From RGIG529 sp050950425 (GTDB lineage: Bacteria; Bacillota; Clostridia; Oscillospirales; Oscillospiraceae), in NCBI GenBank assembly GCA_050950425.1, contig JBMNHO010000002.1:62001-126000 (forward strand): a stretch of 64,000 nt of DNA. The letters are read 5' to 3'. Position numbers and translations under genes: made by a program. The notes under the pieces were generated by a model that worked only from the letters and a program-made list of their open reading frames with translations, was not told the origin of the DNA and did no database searches. Shown here piece by piece: positions 9,716 through 18,890 of the stretch. How positions within the stretch are numbered: the first letter of the stretch is position 1; each line of letters begins with the position of its first letter.

Positions 9716-9851
9716 CGCCGCGTTTCGGGATAAAGTGGATGCAATCCGTTGCGTTGACGGGCTGTCCGCTGGATACTGTGCGCTCTAAGGTGCAGCACCC
9801 GTCTTCCTGATAGACACAGTTGCTGGTACAGGATATGAGACTCATATTCAT
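9666..9851 (-). CDS. Small cysteine-rich protein
   Basis: A 61-residue product rich in cysteines at the N-terminus: SCTSNCVYQEDGCCTLER, then DCIHF. This spacing is typical of short Clostridia proteins sometimes mislabelled hydroxymyristoyl-ACP dehydratase, and resembles DUF1540-like metal-binding modules. GAAAGGAAGG precedes the ATG. Its 3' end overlaps the end of radA by 50 bases, tail to tail. The function is unknown; metal binding is an inference from the cysteines. Confidence 0.7.
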   Translation of the reverse strand: MNMSLISCTSNCVYQEDGCCTLERTVSSGQPVNATDCIHFIPKRGATPNTHPMHLLDSSPG

Positions 9852-9940
9852 GTTCCTTCCTTTCTTTCAGGATACGCATAGTTTTGCCGAAAATATAAAA
9901 AGTACACACTATGTGTTTCTGATTGCTGTGCATAATAATT

Positions 9941-9980
9941 TCCCAATCTTCTTGCCAAGGAGATTGGGATAGGATATAAT
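9941..9980 (+). promoter_or_regulatory. cdaA promoter with overlapping inverted repeat
   Basis: TTGCCA (9952-9957) and TATAAT (9975-9980) are 17 bases apart. A perfect 9-base inverted repeat TCCCAATCT/AGATTGGGA (9941-9949 and 9961-9969) spans the -35 element, so it could be a repressor site as well as a hairpin. Confidence 0.6.
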
Positions 9981-10012
9981 AAAACAGATGATTCGGGAGG
10001 TGAGACAGGAGT

Positions 10013-10897
10013 ATGGAAGTTTTAATTCAGTGGTTTTATACGGTTTGGAGTTACGCGTTGACCATTAAATTGACAGACTTCATCGATATTGCTGTCATCG
10101 CTTTTTTGGTGTATCATTTGATGAAGCTCATTCGACGTACCAGTTCGGCACAAGTGGCAAAGGGGATTTTTCTGCTGTTAGCAGCATTGTGGGTCTCCTC
10201 ATTGCTACAGCTTAATGTGGTGCGTTTTATTTTAAGCAAAGCGGTGGAAATGGGCTTTTTGGCATTGATCATTTTGTTCCAGCCGGAGCTGAGGAGGATG
10301 CTTGAAAAAGTGGGACGTAGCTCCCTGGGCGACGTTTTCGCACAGTCTGTGCCAAACAGCCTTGAAAATGTCATTTCTCATACAGTGACGGCCTGCGTCG
10401 TCATGTCTAAGGCGAGGGAAGGCGCGTTGATCGTGTTCGAACGAAAACACTTGCTGGAGGGCGCCATTAAAACGGGAACGGTTCTGGACGCATCGGTTTC
10501 CAGCGAGCTTCTCAAAAACATTTTCTACCCCAAGGCGCCCATGCACGATGGCGCCGCCATTGTGCGGGAAGGCCGCATTGCCGGGGCAGGCTGTATGCTT
10601 CCCTTGTCCGGGAATGTACACTTGAGCCGTGAGCTTGGGATGCGGCACCGCGCGGGGATCGGCGTAAGCGAGAGCTCTGATGCGGTGGCGGTCATTGTTT
10701 CGGAAGAGACAGGCTCCATTTCCGTCGCGGTTGGGGGTATTTTAAAGCGTCACTTGGCCCCGGAAACATTGGAGCGGTTGCTACGCAACGAGTTGTTGCC
10801 GGCGGAACCGGGGGAAAAACGAGCGGGCGGCTTGAAAAAAATTGATCCAAAGAATTTATTCAAGAGGAAAAGGGACACGAGACGAGATGATCAGTAA
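10013..10897 (+). CDS. cdaA: Diadenylate cyclase CdaA
   Basis: Makes the second messenger c-di-AMP from two ATP. The 294-residue protein has three N-terminal membrane segments (to about residue 90) and a DAC domain carrying the hallmark motifs APMHDGAAIV and LGMRHRAGIG. The length matches CdaA of Bacillus and Listeria. The ATG at 10013 follows GGGAGGTGAGACAGGAGT. It overlaps the next gene (cdaR) by eleven bases, as in other Firmicutes; glmM, the usual third gene, is absent. Confidence 0.96.
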   Translation: MEVLIQWFYTVWSYALTIKLTDFIDIAVIAFLVYHLMKLIRRTSSAQVAKGIFLLLAALWVSSLLQLNVVRFILSKAVEMGFLALIILFQPELRRMLEKVGRSSLGDVFAQSVPNSLENVISHTVTACVVMSKAREGALIVFERKHLLEGAIKTGTVLDASVSSELLKNIFYPKAPMHDGAAIVREGRIAGAGCMLPLSGNVHLSRELGMRHRAGIGVSESSDAVAVIVSEETGSISVAVGGILKRHLAPETLERLLRNELLPAEPGEKRAGGLKKIDPKNLFKRKRDTRRDDQ

Positions 10898-12122
10898 CAT
10901 CAAAAAAAACAAGGCGTTCTATATTGTTCTGTCGGTTCTCATTGCCATTGTGCTGTGGGCCTATGTTGTGAACGTGGAAAATCCGGACATTGAAGTCACA
11001 ATTTCTGACATTCCGGTTACCTTTGTGGGGGAAAGCGCACTCGCCGAAGAAAACTTGATGGTGGTTTCCGGCAAAACAGCAACTGTTTCCCTGCGTTTAC
11101 AGGGGAAGCGACAGACGCTGACGCAGCTCAGCCGGAACAACATTACCGTCACAGCGGATCTTTCAAAATTGGTGGTGACAGGTCTGCATCAATTGGTATA
11201 TGAGATTCAATTTCCAGCCTATATCACCATGGGTGACCATGTGACAGTTTTAGACCGCAGCAGCAACTATGTAGATGTAACGCTAGGACGCATGGTAACC
11301 AAAACAGTGGAAGTGGTGGCTACGTTTGAAGGCAGCGTTGCAGAGGGGTATGTGGGCGACAAAATGCTCGTATCTCCCGAAACCGTTGAGATCAGCGGTG
11401 AAGAGCTGGAAATCGCAAAGGTGAAAAATGCGGAGGTCACATTAACAGGGAAGGATTTAACGGAAACACTCTCCGCCGATATGGCATATAAACTGCTGGA
11501 TTATGACGGAAACGAGGTTGTTTCGGATGAGATACAAAAAAGCGTGGAAACGGTCAACGTAACCTTGCCGGTGGTGATTGTAAAAGACGTGCCTCTGCGG
11601 GTAGAGCTGAAAGCAGGCGGCGGCGCCAAGCAGGAAAACGCGCAAGTGGCGATTGAGCCTTCCAGCATCACCCTTTCAGGGGAGGAGCCGGATCTCGCGG
11701 GGATCGATTCCATTACCATTGGCAGCATTGACCTGTCTAAAATTTTGGGGTCTGGAGAGGTGGAATTCTCCATCCCTTTGCCCAACAATGTAAAAAACAT
11801 CAGCGGGACGACAGAGGCCAAGGTCAAGCTGTCCATCATGGGTCTTGTGACGCAGGCGGTCCAAGTGACAGACATTGGCTTTGTGAACATTCCGAAAAAT
11901 GTAAATGTATCCCTGGTGACCAAAAGCCTGCAGGTGGGCGTGCGGGGCACGGAAGAGGCAGTGGCCCAGGTACAGCCGTATCATCTGCGCGCCGTTGCGG
12001 ACTTAAGCGAAGTGGACAGCGCCAGAGGAAGCTATAGTGTGCCTGTCAAGGTTTATTTAAACGGCTACGCAGACGCGGGGGTCGTCGGAGAATATAAAAT
12101 CACAGTCTCTCTGACAAGGTGA
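10887..12122 (+). CDS. cdaR: CdaA regulatory protein CdaR (YbbR-domain)
   Basis: A 411-residue protein with one membrane helix near the N-terminus (FYIVLSVLIAIVLWAYVV) followed by four YbbR repeats exposed outside the cell. CdaR binds and modulates CdaA. The start at 10887 is inside the end of cdaA; an earlier in-frame ATG (10842) adds a charged stretch not typical of the family. Translational coupling with cdaA is likely. Confidence 0.9.
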   Translation: MISNIKKNKAFYIVLSVLIAIVLWAYVVNVENPDIEVTISDIPVTFVGESALAEENLMVVSGKTATVSLRLQGKRQTLTQLSRNNITVTADLSKLVVTGLHQLVYEIQFPAYITMGDHVTVLDRSSNYVDVTLGRMVTKTVEVVATFEGSVAEGYVGDKMLVSPETVEISGEELEIAKVKNAEVTLTGKDLTETLSADMAYKLLDYDGNEVVSDEIQKSVETVNVTLPVVIVKDVPLRVELKAGGGAKQENAQVAIEPSSITLSGEEPDLAGIDSITIGSIDLSKILGSGEVEFSIPLPNNVKNISGTTEAKVKLSIMGLVTQAVQVTDIGFVNIPKNVNVSLVTKSLQVGVRGTEEAVAQVQPYHLRAVADLSEVDSARGSYSVPVKVYLNGYADAGVVGEYKITVSLTR

Positions 12123-12126
12123 GGCG

Positions 12127-13020
12127 ATGTTTGGTTATATACTTCCTATGGCCGGTGAATTAAAGGTAAAAGAATTTCAAAAGTTTAAGAGTGCATATTG
12201 TGGCTTGTGCCATGAAATGGGCCGCAAGTGCGGATGGAAGGCACGTTTTTTGCTTAATTATGATTTCACTTTTCTTGCCATGCTTTTGGATGATGGGTCC
12301 GACGGCCTGGGGGATCGTATGTGTCGGTGCATCGCAAGCCCGTTTCGCCGCCGCCGTGTTTGCGCGGCAACAAAAGGATTTGAAATGGCGGCGGATGCCA
12401 GCGTCATCCTCAGCTTTTGGCAGCTGCGAGACACGGTTCAGGATGAAGGATTTTTTCGTGGCGCTGTTGCCAGGCTGCTGTCGGTTTTTTTGCGGCGCTC
12501 TTATCGAAAGGCAGCAAAACGGCGCAGGGCATTTGATTCACACGTGCGTCAGTGCCTTTCAGAGCTGAGACAGCTGGAACTGGAGCGGTGCCCTTCTTTG
12601 GACCGGGCAGCGGATACGTTTGCAAAGCTGCTGCAAGGGGCAGGTGCAGTCGAACAAACGAAGCAAAAAAGCGCGATAGAAGAGGTTTTATATCATATTG
12701 GAAGATGGATTTATTTGGCGGATGCATACGATGATTTGGAAGAAGATTTCAAGCGCGGCCGCTATAACCCGCTCATTGCCCGCTTTGCGCTGACGGAGCC
12801 TCTGCTTCCGGAGCAGGAAAGGACCTTGCTGGAAACAACCATGCGGCATTCCCTCAATTTGGCCGCATCTGCATATGCTTTGCTTCAGACGGGGCATTGG
12901 TCGGACATCTTGGACAATATTTTATACTTGGGACTCCCTGCTTCCGGAATGCGAGTGCGTTCCGGGAAAAAGATAAAGTGGAATCAAAGCAAAAAAATAG
13001 GAGAAATAATATATGAATGA
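12127..13020 (+). CDS. DUF5685 family protein
   Basis: A 297-residue protein beginning MFGYILPMAGELKVKEF with a YCGLCHEMG cysteine motif near residue 24, diagnostic of DUF5685. The helical middle includes WIYLADAYDDLEEDFKRGRYNPL, an aspartate-rich stretch reminiscent of isoprenoid-synthase-like folds. The biochemical role is unknown. It lies directly before a J-domain gene, an arrangement seen in other Clostridia, which suggests a common process. Confidence 0.85.
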   Translation: MFGYILPMAGELKVKEFQKFKSAYCGLCHEMGRKCGWKARFLLNYDFTFLAMLLDDGSDGLGDRMCRCIASPFRRRRVCAATKGFEMAADASVILSFWQLRDTVQDEGFFRGAVARLLSVFLRRSYRKAAKRRRAFDSHVRQCLSELRQLELERCPSLDRAADTFAKLLQGAGAVEQTKQKSAIEEVLYHIGRWIYLADAYDDLEEDFKRGRYNPLIARFALTEPLLPEQERTLLETTMRHSLNLAASAYALLQTGHWSDILDNILYLGLPASGMRVRSGKKIKWNQSKKIGEIIYE

Positions 13021-13622
13021 TCCATATAGCGTGTTGGGTGTGTCCTCCGAGCGCGAGTGACGAGGAATTAAAACGCGCTTATCGGGAACTGGCACGCAAA
13101 TACCATCCTGATAACTACCAGAACAATCCGCTTTCAGAGCTTGCGGAAGAAAAAATGAAAGAGATCAACGAGGCGTATGATGCCATCACGAAAATGCGCA
13201 GCGGCAACGGGCGGTTCTGCCGGCGGTTCCAGCCGTTCGTACGGCACTATGGGCAGCAGGGCTACGGCGGCGCGCTCCGGAGCATTTCGCGCAGGTGCGT
13301 AATGCGATCAACCGTGGGGATCTTAATCCAGGCGGAGACGCTGCTACGGCAGATGCCGGAACGCAATGCCGAATGGCATTTTTTAACCGGAAGCGTTGCA
13401 TATCGCAAAGGGCTGGCTGGATGAAGCCCAGCAGCATTACCAGCTTGCTTGCAGCATGGAGCCGGGGAACATAGAGTATCGTCAGGCGCTTGTCTTATAT
13501 GCAAAGTGGCGGACAGGCGTACCGGCCGATGGGCTACGGGGGCATCGGGAGAGATGAGCGCGGCAGATTGCTGCGCCAGCATGATGTGCCTCAACTGCCT
13601 GTGCGGCGGGCGAGGGTGTTGA
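13012..13622 (+). CDS. J-domain (DnaJ-like) protein, several frameshifts
   Basis: Starts at ATG 13012 as MNDPYSVLGVS. After a shift near 13050 the J-domain continues with ASDEELKRAYRELARKYHPDNY, including the HPD motif needed to stimulate Hsp70 ATPase. Further shifts lie near 13205, 13280, 13330, 13400 and 13500. The re-joined C-terminus has TPR-like repeats (NAINRGDLNPAE, AEWHFLTGSVAYRKGWLDEA) and ends in a cysteine cluster ADCCASMMCLNCLCGG, seen in clostridial J proteins of this type. It overlaps the DUF5685 gene. The breaks are in G/C-rich runs and look artefactual. Confidence 0.72.
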
Positions 13623-13657
13623 GTATGGCGGCGGGGGGATACAAAGGGCGAACTGTG

Positions 13658-14180
13658 ATGGGAAACGTAAGGAAACTGACGTTGACGCGCATTGCTCATC
13701 GCGCTCTCCATGGTGGTTTTAATGGCAGCATCCTATGCGCCGTCAGGACGGATGGGAATTGTGGCTGTTGCCGGGCCTGCTCCCGGCGGCAGCCATTATT
13801 AGCGCTGGCTTGCATGCGCGGATTTTTCTGCTATGTCGGAACAGGGCTTGTTGGCGCTCCTTTTTCTTCCGGCCAAGGAATGTGTGCTGCTTTACGCACT
13901 GTTGTTTGGTCATTATCCTATGCTGAAGAGTCTCATTGAGCGCCTTAGAAAGCCCGTTTTGGAATGGTGCTGTAAGCTTGCCCTTTTTAACGGACTTTTG
14001 AGTATTTTATATTTTGTTTTTCGTATGCTGTTTTTGTCAGCCATTCCAGAGGCGTGGGCACAAACGGCAATTATTTATGTTGGCGGGAACATCGCGTTTG
14101 TTTTATATGACATTTGCTTTTCCCAGCTGGCGGGCTGGTACACCAGACGCATTGATCACTTGATTCGAAAATCTTCATAA
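13658..14180 (+). CDS. Integral membrane protein next to the J-domain gene, frameshifted
   Basis: Begins MGNVRKLTLT at 13658 and, after re-joining frames near 13697, 13773 and 13840, gives a protein of about 170 residues with four or five hydrophobic segments. The last part is intact: GLLALLFLPAKECVLLYALLFGHYP, then SILYFVFRMLFLSA and a helix ending RRIDHLIRKSS. I recognise it only as a membrane protein found beside DUF5685/J-domain genes in Clostridia. No function can be assigned. Confidence 0.6.
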
Positions 14181-14250
14181 ATCCTACAAACAAAGGGGAA
14201 AATGAGATAAATACGTCAGAGAAGGAAACAATGGAAAGGGGTACCCCTAC

Positions 14251-15129
14251 GTGATTTATAGTATGACTGGATATGGAAGAGCAGAAGAGACCCTGCATGA
14301 TCGTGTGGTCACAGTGGAGTTGCGCTCTGTCAACAACCGTTATTTTGATTGCACGGTGAAAATGCCGAAAATGTATTTGTTTGCGGAAGAAGCGCTGAAG
14401 GCACAAGTGCAAAGCTCCGTTTCCCGCGGGAAGGTGGATGTTTATCTTACAGTGGACCCAAAAGGAACGGAGCAAGTCACTGTGACCTTGAATAAGCCGG
14501 TGGCGGAGGGGTATTATCAGGCGCTTTTGGAGATGGGAAAGACATTTGGTTTAAACCATGATGTTTCTGTTTCTACGTTGGCGCGGTTTTCCGATGTTTT
14601 CATCGTGGAAAAGGCGCCGCAGGATATGGATGAAATGACAAGCGATTTGGTTCGTGTACTCAAAGCGGCGCTGAAAAGCCACACGGAGATGCGCATACAG
14701 GAGGGGAAGCGCTTGGCCGACGATATCAAGGCCAGATTATCGCTGCTCTCTGCGCTCATTCAAAAAGCGGAGGTTCGTTCCCCAAAGACAGTTTTGGAAT
14801 ATCGTTTAAAACTGGAACAGCGCATGAAAGAGTTGTTGGAACATACAGAAATTGAGGAAGCACGGTTGTTGACGGAAGCGGCGATTTTTGCAGACAAAAT
14901 TGCAGTGAATGAAGAAATTGTACGCTTGCGTAGTCATATAGAACAGGTTTCCGGTTTGTTGGAACAGGCTGGCCCGATCGGAAGAAAGCTGGACTTTTTG
15001 ATGCAGGAGCTCAATCGGGAAGCCAACACATTGGGTTCAAAAGGGAACGACGTGGAAATGGCCCGCATCGTAGTGGATATGAAAGCAGAAATTGAAAAAA
15101 TGCGAGAGCAAGTGCAAAACATAGAGTAG
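14251..15129 (+). CDS. yicC: YicC/YloC family endoribonuclease
   Basis: A 292-residue protein with the N-terminal YicC block MTGYGRAE and LRSVNNRYFD, and the C-terminal DUF1732 block NREANTLGSKGNDVEM. Members cleave or modulate RNA decay. The start is GTG at 14251; the internal ATG at 14263 would remove the conserved MIYS. It heads the conserved yicC-remA-gmk-rpoZ-priA order. Confidence 0.92.
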   Translation: MIYSMTGYGRAEETLHDRVVTVELRSVNNRYFDCTVKMPKMYLFAEEALKAQVQSSVSRGKVDVYLTVDPKGTEQVTVTLNKPVAEGYYQALLEMGKTFGLNHDVSVSTLARFSDVFIVEKAPQDMDEMTSDLVRVLKAALKSHTEMRIQEGKRLADDIKARLSLLSALIQKAEVRSPKTVLEYRLKLEQRMKELLEHTEIEEARLLTEAAIFADKIAVNEEIVRLRSHIEQVSGLLEQAGPIGRKLDFLMQELNREANTLGSKGNDVEMARIVVDMKAEIEKMREQVQNIE

Positions 15130-15143
15130 GAGGACAAGAGGCG

Positions 15144-15404
15144 TTGAAGCTCATCAACATTGGGTTTGGAAATATGGTTTCCGCAAATCGGCTTATCGCG
15201 TTGGTCAGCCCGGAATCTGCCCCCATTAAACGGCTGATTCAAGAAGCGAGAGACCGGGGCAGACTGATCGACGCAACGTACGGACGGCGCACACGCGCTG
15301 TGATTATAATGGATAGCGACCATGTTGTGTTGTCGGCAGTGCAACCGGAAACGGTTGCAGGACGTTTGACCAGCCGGCATGAGACCGGCGAAGAAGGCGC
15401 ATAA
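15144..15404 (+). CDS. remA: Extracellular matrix regulator RemA (DUF370)
   Basis: An 86-residue DNA-binding regulator, very well conserved: LINIGFGNMVSANRLIALVSP, then TYGRRTRAVIIMDSDHVVLS. It starts with TTG at 15144, preceded by GGAGGACAAG. In B. subtilis RemA activates biofilm matrix and osmoprotection genes. Its position between yicC and gmk matches Bacillus. Confidence 0.92.
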   Translation: MKLINIGFGNMVSANRLIALVSPESAPIKRLIQEARDRGRLIDATYGRRTRAVIIMDSDHVVLSAVQPETVAGRLTSRHETGEEGA

Positions 15405-15424
15405 GACAAGGGGGGGGACTTTTC

Positions 15425-16027
15425 ATGAAAAACAAAAAAGGATTGCTTTTTGTTTTATCTGGCCCATCCGGCGCAGGAAAGAGCACGGTGATCCGCGAGG
15501 TCTTGCGCCGCAATCCAGCGTTGTATTTCTCCGTCTCCTGCACCACGCGTCCGCCAAGACAGCAGGAAGAAAACGGGGCACATTATTTTTTCATTGGGCA
15601 CGATGAATTCAAGGAGATGATTGCCAGAGGTGAATTTTTGGAATATGCAGAATATGTGGGAAATTATTACGGAACGCCTCTTCCGCAAATCAAGGCAAGG
15701 CTGGACGCGGGGATTGACGTATTGCTGGACATCGAAATCCAGGGGGCCGTACGCGTGCGTGAAAAAATGCCGGAATCGGTCAGTATTTTTTTGGCGCCCC
15801 CTTCGTTTGACGAGCTGGAGCGAAGGCTACGGAGTCGGAATACAGACCATGAAGAGAAAATCTTAAGCAGACTGAAAACAGCGCGTGCGGAATTTCAAAA
15901 AATGCCATTGTATGATTATATTGTCATCAATCATACGGTGGAAGACGCAGTGTCGGACATACAGTCCATCGTGGCGGCGGAACACTGCAAGACAATCCGC
16001 TGCATGCAGTTGATCGAGGAGGAATGA
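15425..16027 (+). CDS. gmk: Guanylate kinase
   Basis: A 200-residue enzyme that phosphorylates GMP to GDP. The P-loop GPSGAGKST is at residues 13-21. The GMP-binding signature includes SCTTRPPRQQEENGAHYFF, and DIEIQGA follows. A GGGGGGG run just upstream may act in ribosome binding. It lies tight between remA and rpoZ. Confidence 0.96.
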   Translation: MKNKKGLLFVLSGPSGAGKSTVIREVLRRNPALYFSVSCTTRPPRQQEENGAHYFFIGHDEFKEMIARGEFLEYAEYVGNYYGTPLPQIKARLDAGIDVLLDIEIQGAVRVREKMPESVSIFLAPPSFDELERRLRSRNTDHEEKILSRLKTARAEFQKMPLYDYIVINHTVEDAVSDIQSIVAAEHCKTIRCMQLIEEE

Positions 16028-16030
16028 ATC

Positions 16031-16312
16031 ATGCTATACCCATCTATGAAAACTCTTTTACAAAAAATCGAAAACCGATATCTGCTGGTCAATGTGGTAG
16101 CCCGGCGTGCCAGGGAGATCGCGGAGGAAGCAGAGGAAAAAGGGGAGCCGTTGAACGATAAGCCGGTTACACTGGCCATTGATGAAATTGCCGACGGCGA
16201 GCTGACCATCACAGAAAGACAACAAGAAGAACCGACGGAAGATCCGACGATGACAGCACCGGATTTAGAAGAAATGCAAAAGGCGGCATCGGAAGAAGAG
16301 CTTTTTTCTTGA
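16031..16312 (+). CDS. rpoZ: RNA polymerase omega subunit
   Basis: A 93-residue small subunit of RNA polymerase. It starts MLYPSMKTLLQKIENRYLLV and carries the VVARRAREI helix typical of omega, then an acidic tail. It follows gmk after three bases, as in Bacillus, and is followed by a good hairpin terminator. Confidence 0.92.
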   Translation: MLYPSMKTLLQKIENRYLLVNVVARRAREIAEEAEEKGEPLNDKPVTLAIDEIADGELTITERQQEEPTEDPTMTAPDLEEMQKAASEEELFS

Positions 16313-16332
16313 GCCGGAGGAGCCACGTTGGG

Positions 16333-16371
16333 TATATGCAACGCATTGCGCCGTTGCATATATTTTCTTTT
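16333..16371 (+). terminator. Rho-independent terminator/attenuator after rpoZ
   Basis: A perfect 11-base stem TATATGCAACG/CGTTGCATATA with an 8-base loop, followed by TTTTCTTTT. It separates rpoZ from priA and may be partial, because priA follows closely. Confidence 0.75.
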
Positions 16372-16392
16372 ACAGGATAGGAGGAAAGACCT

Positions 16393-18858
16393 TTGGCGCA
16401 GCAGTTTGTGGCAAGCGTGGCGGTTTCTTCCGCTAATTTCGCCATTGATAAGCCGTATGATTACGTAATCCCGCCGGAGCATGCGAAAATTTTCGCCGGG
16501 ATGCGCGTGATGGTTCCGTTTGGACGGGGGAACCATATGAAAGAGGGAATCGTTTTGGCTTTGCGCGCAGAAGAAAAGGAGCGTCCTCTCAAGGCGATTG
16601 CTGCTGTTTTGGATGAAGCCCCCGTGCTGGACACGGATGGCATTCAGCTGGCGCTTTGGATGCATGACCGTTGCTTTTGCACAGTGTATGATGCGGTGAA
16701 GGCAATGCTGCCAACAGGGCTCTGGTTTGCGCTGCAAGAGGAATATCGGGTGGCCGTACCTGCGGAGAAGGCATATGAGGCGGCGGGGACATCCGCCATC
16801 GCCATTCAGGTTTTGGATGTTCTATTTGCCAAAGGCGGCGGGGCCCCTCTCAAGAGCATCCGCATGGCGCTCGGGAACGCATCCTTGTCACAGGTGTTGT
16901 ATAAATTGGTTCAGTCCGGTGTTTTGGCGATACAGGCCAGTTCTTCCCGCAATATCAAAGACCGAACGATTGGCGTTGTGCGCCTTGCTTCCCCCTCGGA
17001 AGAGGCCCTGCAAAAAGCAGAGACGCGAAAAAAACGCGCCCCCGCTCAATATGCGGTGGTTTGTTTTCTGGCTAAGGTCGGGGAGGCGACGATGCGGGAA
17101 GTGCATTATTTTACCGGCGTTCCCATGCAAAGGCTGCATTATATGGCAAGATCCGGCATACTCACATTGGAACAACGGGAGTATTTTCGTCGGCCGGATT
17201 ACGGCCCCCAAGCGGAGGCCGCCCCCATCACACTGAACGAGGATCAAACATCAGTGTTTGAAGGGCTGCGTGCCCTTTGCCATTCCAATCAGGCGGCGGC
17301 GGCGCTTTTATATGGCGTAACCGGCAGCGGGAAAACTCTGGTTTATCTGAAACTGATTCAAGATACGCTATCCCGCGGAAAGAGCGCCATGCTGTTGGTT
17401 CCGGAAATTGCGTTGACGCCACAGCTGCTCCAAGTGATCACGGCTTATTTTGGTAGCCGAATCGCAGTGCTACACAGTTCCCTCCGCCCCAGCGAACGGT
17501 ACGATGAATGGAAGCGAATTCGCAAGGGGGAGGCAGATGTGGTGGTTGGCACCCGTTCCGCTGTATTTGCGCCTTTGCAAAATTTGGGGCTCATTGTCAT
17601 GGACGAAGAGCAGGAATATACCTACCAGTCGGACCAGACACCCAGGTATCACGCCAGGGACATTGCAAAATTCCGTTGTGTACGTACGGGAGCGCTTTTG
17701 TTGCTTGGGTCTGCCACGCCGTCTGTCGAAAGTTATTATCACGCAAAACGAGGGACATACCATCTGTTTCAGCTGCCTATGCGTTACAATGAAGCCCAAA
17801 TGCCTTCCGTTTTGATCGCGGATATGAAGGAAGAACTGCGACAGGGAAACGGGGGAACCATTGGCGCTGTTTTGCGCGATGAGCTGACACGAAACCTGGA
17901 AAATGGGCAGCAAAGCATCCTGTATTTAAATCGAAGGGGCAACAGCCATATGGCAACATGCGGGGAATGCGGCACGGCACCGTCCTGCCCCCATTGCAGC
18001 GTTTACCTAACCTATCATTCGGCCAACGAAAGGCTGATGTGCCACCACTGTGGCTACTCCCAGCCCATGCCAAACGCCTGCCAGGCTTGCGGCGGACAAA
18101 TGAAGTTTATAGGGGCCGGCACCCAAAAGGTGCAGGATGAGCTACAGGCGCTATTTCCGGGGGTTGAGATACTGCGTATGGATACGGACACGGTATCTGC
18201 TGCCGGATCGCATCGTAGCATATTGGAGCGGTTTGCAGCACAAAAAGTTCCTATTTTAATCGGTACGCAGATGGTGACGAAAGGGCTTAACTTTCCTTCT
18301 GTTACGCTGGTGGGCGTTATTTCCGCGGATCTTTCCCTGTATATAGACGATTATCGGGCGGGGGAGCGCACCTTTTCTCTCTTGACGCAAGTGGTGGGGC
18401 GAGCAGGCCGTGGCCAGCTACAAGGACGCGCTGTGATCCAGACATATATGCCGGAGCATGAGGTGATTTTACATGCCGCCAGACAGGATTACGATTCTTT
18501 TTATCAGACGGAGATCGCCTTGCGAAAGCTGCGAGATTGCCCGCCCTTTTGCGATTTGTTCACCCTGTCCTTTTCGGGAACGGACGAGCGCCGTGTGATG
18601 GAGGCGTGCGCGCATGTGCAACGGGGCCTGCAAAAAACGTTTGCCCAGGAACCCTGGCTGCATAACCCGCCTAAGCTATGGGGCCCTGCGCCGGCCTATT
18701 TGGTGAAGCTGAATGACCGATATCGGTATCGGCTGGTGGTTGCTTTTGAAAACAGAGAACCCATCCGCAGGTTGCTGGCCGGCGTTTACCGCACGTTTCA
18801 AACAGATAAAATCAGCAGAAACATTTCCCTTTTCATTGAAGTAAACGGATGGGATTGA
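16393..18858 (+). CDS. priA: Primosomal helicase PriA
   Basis: Restarts stalled replication forks. At 821 residues it is a full-length PriA: an N-terminal 3'-DNA-binding domain, Walker A GVTGSGKT, DEEQ box in VMDEEQEYTY, and an eight-cysteine zinc region from CGECGTAPSCPHCSVYL to CQACGG. The start is TTG at 16393, preceded by ATAGGAGGAAAGA. The gene coaBC, which often sits before priA, is missing here. Confidence 0.96.
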   Translation: MAQQFVASVAVSSANFAIDKPYDYVIPPEHAKIFAGMRVMVPFGRGNHMKEGIVLALRAEEKERPLKAIAAVLDEAPVLDTDGIQLALWMHDRCFCTVYDAVKAMLPTGLWFALQEEYRVAVPAEKAYEAAGTSAIAIQVLDVLFAKGGGAPLKSIRMALGNASLSQVLYKLVQSGVLAIQASSSRNIKDRTIGVVRLASPSEEALQKAETRKKRAPAQYAVVCFLAKVGEATMREVHYFTGVPMQRLHYMARSGILTLEQREYFRRPDYGPQAEAAPITLNEDQTSVFEGLRALCHSNQAAAALLYGVTGSGKTLVYLKLIQDTLSRGKSAMLLVPEIALTPQLLQVITAYFGSRIAVLHSSLRPSERYDEWKRIRKGEADVVVGTRSAVFAPLQNLGLIVMDEEQEYTYQSDQTPRYHARDIAKFRCVRTGALLLLGSATPSVESYYHAKRGTYHLFQLPMRYNEAQMPSVLIADMKEELRQGNGGTIGAVLRDELTRNLENGQQSILYLNRRGNSHMATCGECGTAPSCPHCSVYLTYHSANERLMCHHCGYSQPMPNACQACGGQMKFIGAGTQKVQDELQALFPGVEILRMDTDTVSAAGSHRSILERFAAQKVPILIGTQMVTKGLNFPSVTLVGVISADLSLYIDDYRAGERTFSLLTQVVGRAGRGQLQGRAVIQTYMPEHEVILHAARQDYDSFYQTEIALRKLRDCPPFCDLFTLSFSGTDERRVMEACAHVQRGLQKTFAQEPWLHNPPKLWGPAPAYLVKLNDRYRYRLVVAFENREPIRRLLAGVYRTFQTDKISRNISLFIEVNGWD

Positions 18859-18890
18859 GCGCTGAAAAGTCATTGGAGGAGGAAACACGA

